From positions 5,350,583 to 5,414,582 of the forward strand of contig CM063258.1 of assembly GCA_032158295.1 (NCBI GenBank): DNA of 64,000 bases, given 5' to 3'. This DNA is from Pycnopodia helianthoides (lineage: Eukaryota; Echinodermata; Asteroidea; Forcipulatida; Asteriidae). Below are positions 55,889 to 64,000 of this stretch, piece by piece (position 1 is the first letter of the stretch; each line of letters starts with the position of its first letter). The position numbers and the translations under genes were made by a program. The notes beneath the pieces were generated by a model that was not told the origin of the DNA, searched no databases, and worked only from the letters and a program-made list of their open reading frames with translations.

Positions 55889-57469
55889 ATTCATAAATGC
55901 CCTTTTTGTTAAAAAGCGTAATATTGTTGGAAAAATCTCAACTTTTCTGTTAACTTTCATTTCCTGTCACGTCCTCGAGCACTGTTTCGCGAAGGATATA
56001 CATGCCACGCTCAACAGCTGTGCGTACGCGCGCGTCATAACACTAACATGTTTTTAGATTGAATACCAATATGTGTTGATCGCGTTTCGCGTAAATTAGC
56101 GCCTGCGTGTAACCTTGCGCGCCACAGGTGTGTTTAAACACTTCTAGCCGGTGTCATATCGTCCGTTTAAACACCCCACGTGACGTCCTCTCGTCCAATC
56201 AGAATGGATAAACTGTCCCAGGTATTTATGAATCGTATGTAATGCATCCACAGTGTGTAACAAAAACAAACAAAAAGTAAAACCACAAGTAAAACATTGA
56301 TCTCAATTACAGTTGTACATGTTATTTTCCGATACACCGATTGCTCCTTTAATGAGGGGAAACCGCATGAGGGCGCAGTTTACAAACGCTGTTAAACAAC
56401 AACAGCAAAAAAAGTTCACCAAAGGTCACCAAGGTGTGCGCTGAGAGCGCACTTAGCAACCGGCACGCTTGCTGCGTCACGAATAATTACACTACGTAAA
56501 TAATGAGTAAGAGTATCGTCGATCGATTTGGCGCGACGTAACCGCATGGCGCGCTCTTCTCTAGCTCTATGACTATGCCGATATGTTGATGAGCCGGCCC
56601 ACTGTGACAGTGATATTCAGTGATAAGTACACACATATGGAAAACATGAAGAAGAAAAACACCGGCGTATAGTAAGCTAAATAGATTCGGTGACCTGTAC
56701 AAGACGGTGGGCTATGACTTCAAAACATTTTCCGTGAATGAGATTGTAAAACGTACCTTTGGCTTTGTCATGTTTGTGGTGTACGTGTTGTATTGAGTTG
56801 AGGGGCCACAAGAAAATTCGACAGGCCGAGTATGCCGGAGCAGTGAAGGCAGACAGAGAGTGTTACCGGTGTGTGAATTTAACCGGGGGAAAGAATTGCT
56901 CTGGAATTTGTCTGCGTCGTCCGGTGTGACAACTCAACACAAGATTAAGGCGGCACTGGGATTTTCAATTTTAGCTCATCTTCTTTTCGTCACCAGGGAG
57001 TGTTTCTCAGTTACCGGTTCAGTATCCATCAAGGTTGGTTAATTTCAGTTCTCTTAATTTTCTTAAATACACGTGCCTAGAAGTAGAACTAGAAATATAA
57101 TTTCATGGACATGCTTCAATCTTGTCCAAGAAAGGACCCACCAAAGTCAACCATGTCAACCATTTACATACACACATCCCCCATGCAATTGACTTGATCA
57201 CACACACTTATAGATACACGGTATGTTTCTTTACAATGAATTAGACCGCTGATTTTGATTTGTGTTCAAAACTATCAACTTTAAATGAAAAAATAGAAAT
57301 TTTTAAATTTGAAACGTATTTGGCTTGGGTTGAACAAAGACAAATTTACTTGAACCTTCTACGTACCTCCGTATTACCGGCGCCAAGGACACATGCTCTG
57401 TGTAGCATCCATGGGGTGAATTTAAATATTTCGTAGTTAGTACTAATAGTAGTAGTACTAGGACACTCA

Positions 57470-57570
57470 CTAGTGTTAGAGTGTATTGACACTAACAGTA
57501 ACAGTAACACTAACACTACAGTAACACTACACTACAGTAACACTACACTACAGTAACAGAACACCACATC
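57470..57570. repeat. AACACTACAGT simple tandem repeat
   Basis: Imperfect 6-, 11- and 17-bp units of ACTAACAGTAACACTACACT; low complexity, followed by more TACAGT/CAGTA words to about 57,640. Confidence 0.75.
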
Positions 57571-57979
57571 TTAATGTACAAACAGTACACTAATATAGTG
57601 TCACTGTACTGGTAGTTTTACTGTAGTATTGATACAGTCGAGTACAATGTCAAGATGCGATGAAATCCAAGGTGGAATACACAGCTAAGGTGTAATTTCT
57701 ATCCAAAATTGCCCTTGTTTGTGCAAAGATGCTATTAAATAGTAGTAAGCATCCTGCGAAAAACAATTCATCTAAAGTGTTCTCGTTGACTGGAAATCAA
57801 TAAAAGTGTGTCAACAAATTTGAGAAGACGAGTTTTGGAGATTAGAATTGATGTGGTGTCCCTTATGTGAATGCTGCAGCCAGAGATGTGGTTGGTAGCC
57901 GCTGTCACCTCGCTAAACGTGGATGGGTTCTTTCCTCCCCCCCCTGTGGCCCCCCCATGTGCAATCCCAGGCCTGCTTT

Positions 57980-58294
57980 GTTGTGACCCAGCATTTACAT
58001 GAAATTAAAAAAAACTGTTAAACTTGGGCTCAATCTGTCATTGGAGAGTCCAGAGAAAACTCAGGAAGACAAAATAAAACCTTAAATGTTTTCCTTGTTT
58101 TCAAGAATCAAGTTTTGGTCTCGCAAGATCAAAACTAATTGTTTTGACTCATTTCTCGAAAGCTATAGCATTTCAGGCAAAAATATTTCAAGAGAAGTTT
58201 TCCATCGTGAACATTCTTATAGTACCATGTAAGTTATGTGCAAATCTGTACACATCTATGTTTTCGATCTTACCAATAATGTGCACACCCTTAA
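57980..58294 (-). mobile_element. TTAA MITE family E, copy 2 (inverted, left end decayed)
   Basis: Reads in reverse relative to 38623: CATTTCTCGAAAGCTATAGC, CCATGTAAGTTATGTGCAAA, GATCTTACCAATAATGTG, then CACCCTTAA. The left end is not recognisable. Confidence 0.6.
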
Positions 58295-58846
58295 AAAAAA
58301 AAGTAGGCCTACATGTACATCATTCTCATCCGCATTGAGTTTACAGAAAAACTATTTGATCAGTACTACACAAAGCACTTATCTTTATGAATGATATTTT
58401 CTGCTTACAGTATAGAGACAATATTTGTTTATTAAGATAAGAACTGCAGATGTGTTGACTCACCCTGTAGTATCGCGACCCCTAACTTAGGTTTACTTAT
58501 GTTGACCCGACCGGGTTCGGTTTGATAGTTGAGTATTTACAGTACCAGTCTACAACAGCTATTTGGCAAATCAATCATTTCCAGATGGGGAGAAAAGAAG
58601 AAAAACAAAATCTATTTGATTGAGGAAATGTTCAAGCCTTTTTGTTTAAATTTGGCTACACAGAAAAAGGGAAGGGGAAATTCCCTGTCTATATTTTTTG
58701 GGAAATTGTTTCATTGTACAAACAATTGATTTTGTTCTTTGCATAGGGGTTGTCATTTTTTACTCTAGTTTAAGTATGAACTTTGGGTTGTTCTTTTAAG
58801 TGTGTTCCTTTTAGGGTTGTTGAATGTAAGCATGGGGGGTGGGTTC

Positions 58847-59093
58847 AGGGCCCAATTTCATAGAGCTGTTAAGCACAAAAATTTGCTTAGCATGAAATTT
58901 CTTCCTTGATAAAAAACAGGGTTACCACCAAATTTCCATGTGTTGCATATTGCTTGTTACTGGTATTCAGCTGCTGTTTGCTTATCCTGAAAATCACGTG
59001 GAAATTTGGTTGGTAATCCTGTTTTTTATCAATGAAGAAATTTCATGCTAAGCAAATTGTTGTGCTTAGCAGCTCTATGAAATTTGGGCCCTG
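58847..59093. mobile_element. GGGCCCAATTTCATAGAGC hairpin, long form 1
   Basis: A 247-bp near-perfect foldback: GGGCCCAATTTCATAGAGCT to AGCTCTATGAAATTTGGGCC, arms about 100 bp including TTGCTTAGCATGAAATTTCT. Flanked by TTCA/TGAA. Confidence 0.85.
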
Positions 59094-59448
59094 AAAGGTT
59101 TGTACATTGTTGACAATAAATATTGGATGCAAGAAGTAAGTGCATTGTCACAGAATATAATCAAGAAGAGAAATCTTGAACTATTCCATTTCAGGAGGCA
59201 AAGTCAAGTGAAACGGAAAAGCCGGGTTTCACCGAGTGATAACATTCTGCGACAACGCATGAACAAAATGCATTCAATGTTTGTTTTGTATTTTAACTCA
59301 TTTGAAAATTATTTTCACAATAACACAAAATAGACACAAAAACTTGTCCACCCCACACTCTGACTTATTATTATTTTGTTTCTTCTCAATAATGTGGACT
59401 ACACCATGTAGAACACTGGGCGCTAACCTTGTCCCCCTGACATGACCT

Positions 59449-59688
59449 TGGCCCAATTTCATAGAGCTGCTAAGCACGAAAATATGCTTAGCATGAAATC
59501 TCTTCCTTGATAAAAACAGTATTACCAACCAAATTTCCATGTGTTGCATACTGCTTGTTAATGGTATTCAGCTTATTTGCTTATCCTGAAAATCGCTCGG
59601 AAATTTGGCTGGTAATCCTGTTTTTATCAAGGCAAAAATTTCATGCTAAGCAAATTTGTGTGCTTAGCAGCTCTATGAAATTGGGCCC
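59449..59688. mobile_element. GGGCCCAATTTCATAGAGC hairpin, long form 2
   Basis: Same subfamily as the element 360 bp upstream and highly similar along its length (CAAATTTCCATGTGTTGCAT), but with different flanks, so a separate insertion. Confidence 0.85.
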
Positions 59689-60484
59689 TTGTCTCGTTGG
59701 GACAACCGGCGGGGTCAATTATTTGGGAAACGACACAGTGAAGAGTCTGAAGGGTGTATACTATAAGTATAATTATCCATATACGCCCATTATATTAAAT
59801 ATTGGAGCGTCAAGGCTGTATACTTGGCTAAATAAAGGACGACATGTGACGCTTGTTCCACCAATCAAATGATAAGGATCTGTGTGTGCTGTATATGATG
59901 TTGGCTATAAACAGAGTGGAGAGTCAGTGCGGTGACAACATGGAACTAAAATAGAACTCAAAATTTCAGGGGAAGGGTCAGGGATGCAGTCTTGAAGTAC
60001 ATAAACTATAAACACAAACTATTCATTGATAAAGAATATTATGTTTAGCATGGTTCCGAGAAAACACCTGACTGTGATGGTTACGGTTACCGACTTTGTT
60101 TGAAAGATTTTCTCATTTCCTTTTTTGTTGTTGAAATAATAAAAACAAACTTATTTTTAAATATTATATAAGGATGTGGGGAACAAGTGAAGATGGAAGA
60201 GGAAATGAAATGGCCTCCTTCTGTTTGGTGGCCAGTTTCAGATTCTTGTAAATTTCCTGTTTCCTTGAAAATGAAAGTCTGTCTGTTCAGAGTTGTTTTT
60301 TGTGGGTGTTGGATATACAATTTCCAAGGTATTACCGATGCTGTGTCATGCAAAAGCTATTTGGATTTTGAATCCAAAGAAGCAGAAAATGTAACACTTT
60401 GTTTGTCTTTACCTTTGTTAAGTTTCTTTTAGTTAGTTTCAGGTATCAATGACAATTTGAAAAAACAATCCCACATGTACTCGG

Positions 60485-60612
60485 AGGCCATATGTCGCAA
60501 TTGCTGGCTGCGGCTGCTTCTGTTGCTGAGGGGTGTTGCTATGGGCTTCCTATCATTCAAAGCATGTTGACGTGGCGATCGAGCCGCAGCCGCTATTTCA
60601 GACATAGCCTGT
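60485..60612. repeat. Degraded relative of the nested GGCCGTGTCC hairpin
   Basis: GAGGCCATATGTCGCAATTG, GCTGGCTGCGGCTG and GAGCCGCAGCCGCTATTTC, AGACATAGCC: same plan as 30490 (a GGCC-TGTC edge, a GCGGCTGC stem) but diverged. Confidence 0.4.
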
Positions 60613-61077
60613 GTAGTGTAATAGTGTAAATGTCAGGAACTGAAAGCTGAAGAACCCGGAGATGTCGGGATCAGGCAAAACCCAGTCATATGTATGTACA
60701 TGTACAATTGGCAAGGTGTACATGTATTACCACAACAACTCGTCCAAAGCTATTGTGATTCTAGAAAAGACTGAATCCAAAAAAGAAGGAACAAAATTGT
60801 TCGTTCGTTGTTTCCTTGTTATGTTGGGGTTTCTTTACACAAAATGTATCAATGACATTTTGAGGATTATCCCCAATGTGTTCTGAGTGTACATATGTAC
60901 ATGTACGTGTAAATGTCAGAACTGTAAACTGGCAAACCAAGCGATGTCTGGAACAACCAACCCAGGAAAACCCCTGAGTCATGTGTACTGTTTAGATTGA
61001 TACCATGCACTTGTGTCTTTATACTATAGCAGACATTTGTCAAGTAGTTTAGTACATGAGGGTGTGGGCTAAGTATG

Positions 61078-61236
61078 CAGGCCTGGAATTTCATCTACGA
61101 GAGGGCAAGGCCATTTTCATTTTTCAAAGGGCACTTTCATTAGAAAATGTTGAAAGTCGACGAGAAACTTTTTGAAGGGGCATCAAGGCCATGACCAGGG
61201 CAACAAAGGCCTCCGTGGCCATTCCAGGCCTGAAGT
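61078..61236 (+). mobile_element. CAGGCCTGGAAT element, copy 2
   Basis: CAGGCCTGGAATTTCATCTA to GGCCATTCCAGGCCTG with GACCAGGGCAACAAAGGCCT inside, matching 29797 in reverse. Confidence 0.7.
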
Positions 61237-61749
61237 AGCAGGTTTAATACCTCTCGGGGCATTGGAGGCAATTGCCTTGGTGCCCCTTGAAATACTCCAG
61301 TAGAAATTTTAATTTTCCCTCATACAGTGTGCCCTTTGCCTTCACAAAAGAAAAAAACTGCCTATCCCCTGAGAGCCACAGAGTTTTAGGATTGCAGTTT
61401 GTCACTTGAGTCTGTTAGTGTTAGCCCAGGAACTATTGATCCATCCATTGTATAGGTTTGTTCACACTCAACTTACATCATGACAATTTCAGGATATATA
61501 TCCCATGTGTTCTGAATGGATGTGTAGGCCAAATTATGTCAGGACCTTGGAACCTGAAAAAACCCAGGCAAGTCCAAATTATCGCACCACGCACCACCAT
61601 CTCATTGGTAAACAGTAACTTTATATCATTGGGTGGGTCTGTGTACATATACGCACTCGAAAAGTGCACATCCTGTGTGAGGAAGATAGTTCCGTTTGAT
61701 ATAAAAACAAATTGCTATGTCACTTATTGATAGCAAAGGTGTCTATATA

Positions 61750-62140
61750 ATCAGGGCTTGAATTTTACACTGGACCGCTGGCCCGAGGCCAGTAATTTTA
61801 GCATCGGGCCAGTAAACTCAAGAAGGGACAAGTCCGGTGGTCTTGTGTTTTTTAATTCAATATCATTGTAAAAAAAAAGAAGATGTTCAAATGTTGAGTT
61901 TGAGTCTCATGAATATGTACAATTCTGCTGAGTATCACTCATTCAACAGAAGAGATAAATCTTCTCTTAGTGTTTGTTCAAGTGAAACGGTTTATATGAT
62001 ACAACTGTGTTCACATTTTGATTCTAGTATTTCCTCCTTTTGATTCTGGTCTTGTAAATAGAATTCTGGTCCAGTAAACAGTCTGAGCTGCAAGTCCTGC
62101 AGTCTTGTGGATTTTCCCCCCAAATTCAAGCCCTGATAAT
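61750..62140. mobile_element. TCAGGGCTTGAATTT element, copy 2
   Basis: AATCAGGGCTTGAATTT and AAATTCAAGCCCTGATAAT are inverted ends, and CCAGTAAACTC/GTCCAGTAAACAG occur inside. Same family as 27458 with a better-kept right end. Confidence 0.75.
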
Positions 62141-62549
62141 ACAGTGAAAAAAAGACTATTTAAAGCTATGAAAAAGAAATAAGAACTTAAAAGTATAAAA
62201 AAGCAAACAAACAAACTGATTTTTAAAGATACATGTATGAAGAGGAAAAAAACAGATATTAATCGCAATCTTATTAGCTAAGAAAAATACATGTATGCAA
62301 CTTCACATCGAAAGCGTTCTAAACTACACAAATAAAACAGTCCTCGGAGCAAAAGCTTCTGTCTTCTCAAATTTTTCCACACACACACATTTGTATTGAT
62401 CCCACGTCCCAGTATATCGAGGACTTCGTCCCGGTGCTGTCCCATTTCTTTGGGGCTTAGATTTGTTTTATCGTCATCCCCATTGGGTTTTTTTTGTACA
62501 CAAAAGCGAAGCATATTTGACACCTTTGCTTGTTGTCAAAACACATTTA

Positions 62550-62786
62550 GGCCCAATTTCGAGGCTCTGCTTGCCACTTAAGCAAAGAATCAGCACTTAC
62601 GGAAGCAGGTAATTTCACGTGTTATCCGGGAACTTTTGCCCATGTGCATCAGCATGCATACATTTGTACATGTAGGCATGCTTCACTTACTTATTTTGCG
62701 CAGAAACTTGGCGCTTGCACAGTAAGCGAAGAATGGTGATTGCTAGCGCACAAATCGGCGATGAGCAGTGCCATGACATTGGGCCC
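62550..62786. mobile_element. GGCCCAATTTCGAGGCTCTGC hairpin element
   Basis: GGCCCAATTTC to GACATTGGGCC, interior AGCAAAGAATCAGCACTTAC against AGTAAGCGAAGAATGGTGAT. Same subfamily as 30895. Confidence 0.65.
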
Positions 62787-63397
62787 TATACTAACTTTTG
62801 AAGTCCTCGGTTTCAACATGTAGACAACTCCACACACATGTCTGTCGACTTGGTAAATCGAGGACCTCTCTTTCTTGTCTAATTTTTTTTTTTTCAATGA
62901 TTATCAAATAATCAAGAAATTAAAACTTAAATCAAAAACACAAATTTTGATCAGGTTTATCAAAGAAGAAGTAAAAGTAATGAATTCAGTTTGAAAAAAA
63001 ATGAATTTTTTGATCTTACGGGGTTCTTCAGCTTAAAATGCCAACCAGTTAAAATATTTATGCCAGTAACTCATAAACCATCCCGTACGCTGTATTATAA
63101 TGGAAGAGACTTTACCCTGATGGTGCATTTCTAGATATGGGTAAGACAGACCCTAGTATGCAGGCTCCAATACATGTTGAGAAAACACTTCAAGCGCTAT
63201 AATTTGAAATTGTATTACATGTACTTGGTCCCTTTCCTGGAAATGTTGCTGTGAGTTTTTCAGCTGACGCAAAGTAGTAAATTTATTCTTTGATAAGACT
63301 CTTGTGGGTTTGAAAGGTGTCACCGTTCCCACGTCTTGCGAAGTGATCTAAAAGGAAAAACAAGAACTGAACAGGAACGGTTTCCTGTAGTTTTAAT

Positions 63398-63789
63398 TTA
63401 AAGGAACATTACAGAATTGGTTTTTGCTAACAAAACAGTTGCTGGCAGTGTAAGCACTGTGTGTAATCCACCATATACATAAACTGACAAACCTGTAGAA
63501 GTTTGAGATCGATCGGCCTCTGGGTCACGAGAAAATAGTGAAAAAATGATTACACATTTTGCACGAAATCATATAGATTCAACAAATGAATAAACACTCA
63601 CTGAGCGATAAACTCCAATCGGAAAATAAGTTTATTCATTTCTCATCAAATATGGCATTTCAGACGGAAATATTTCAAGGGATGTTTTCTACTATCATCA
63701 TCATTAGACAGTGTGAGTTTTAAGTAAATCTGTGATCAAAAGTATATTTTACAAGTTTTTTTCTTACCAATTCTGTAATGTTCTGTTAA
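63398..63789 (+). mobile_element. TTAA MITE family A, copy 8
   Basis: Full-length with TTAA at both ends; the right inverted repeat is slightly mutated (TGTAATGTTCTGTTAA). Confidence 0.88.
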
Positions 63790-63920
63790 TGTTGTAACTT
63801 ATATTTATAATAATACTCAGGAAAACTTGCAGGACATGATCCTTATCATTTATACACACAATAGCTCTTTTGAAGCTCTACATGTTTACTTTGCCCTGGT
63901 GTGTACAATAGTATTAGGCG

Positions 63921-64000
63921 TTAAAGGGAGGATATACCTTTGGTATTTACTCCAAAAGTTAATGGCCATAAAAACTTGCTTGGTAAGAAGCACTGCAGAT
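63921..64000 (+). mobile_element. TTAA MITE family C, copy cut by the window end
   Basis: TTAAAGGGAGGATATACCTT onward matches 46172. The preceding 25 bp (TTTGCCCTGGTGTGTACAAT) also match the flank at 46,138, so the repeat extends to the left of TTAA. Confidence 0.75.

Larger units (their letters stand above)
54350..63397. other. Gene-less upstream region of AIF1
   Basis: Open frames are short and unconserved in appearance. At 55.9-57.0 kb the DNA is richer in CpG (GCGTACGCGCGCGTC, CGCGTTTCGCG, GATTTGGCGCGACG) and could be promoter-like. The rest is AT-rich with the hairpins and MITEs listed separately. A minus-strand ATGACAAAGCCAAAG|GTACGT at 56,780 resembles a mini-exon but fits no neighbour. 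Confidence 0.5.

Noticed and set aside
56757..56790. Possible mini first exon MTKPK with donor GTACGT (minus strand)
   Set aside because: Exits in phase 0 and cannot join AIF1 exon 2 in the AIF1 frame; no other downstream gene fits.
59507..59872. 121-codon plus-strand frame
   Set aside because: Its first half is the translated arm of the 59449 hairpin element; the remainder shows no protein features.

Overview
This window is eukaryotic, AT-rich nuclear DNA from an animal. It holds short GT-AG-spliced exons, large introns, vertebrate-like orthologues (TTC16, AIF1) and dense short non-autonomous transposons. The repeat style (hairpins starting GGCCCAATTTCATAGAGC, TTAA-flanked elements of about 390 bp, tRNA-like SINEs) and the protein divergence fit a non-vertebrate deuterostome, most likely an echinoderm such as a sea star. 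That placement is an inference; no species-diagnostic gene is present.

Three protein-coding genes lie in tandem on the minus strand. (1) TTC16 (about 2.7-15.6 kb) has 11 coding exons: a long acidic N-terminal extension, then a TPR array that follows vertebrate TTC16 closely. (2) An unrecognised gene (about 22.8-35.1 kb, plus a leader exon near 36.0 kb) encodes about 1,070 residues of mostly disordered Ser/Pro-rich and then Glu-rich sequence. (3) AIF1/Iba1 (about 41.0-54.3 kb) has six exons and two EF-hand loops. I worked out exon borders from splice sites and checked phase at every junction. That check exposed a recurrent anomaly: several exons in all three genes carry single-base frame conflicts although both flanking splice phases are well defined. 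Six of them fall in 0.65 kb of TTC16 exon 2. Base-level assembly errors are the likeliest cause, with polymorphism or decay as alternatives.

Between TTC16 and gene 2 (16.1-18.6 kb) a tRNA-Cys(GCA) gene heads a tandem duplication of about 1.0-1.3 kb with degraded tRNA copies, followed by a 0.3-kb minisatellite. Introns and intergenic DNA are filled with repeats: eight copies of one TTAA-flanked element, related TTAA families (one composite is present twice), GGCCCAATTTCATAGAGC hairpins (one with a nested insertion), GATCGAAACGTC hairpins, SINEs and several minisatellites. From 54.4 kb to the end I see no convincing gene.

I found no operon, defence system, CRISPR array or virus. The most interesting items are the phase-verified frame conflicts, the N-terminally extended TTC16, the unidentified middle gene, and the relationships and nesting among the TTAA-type elements.
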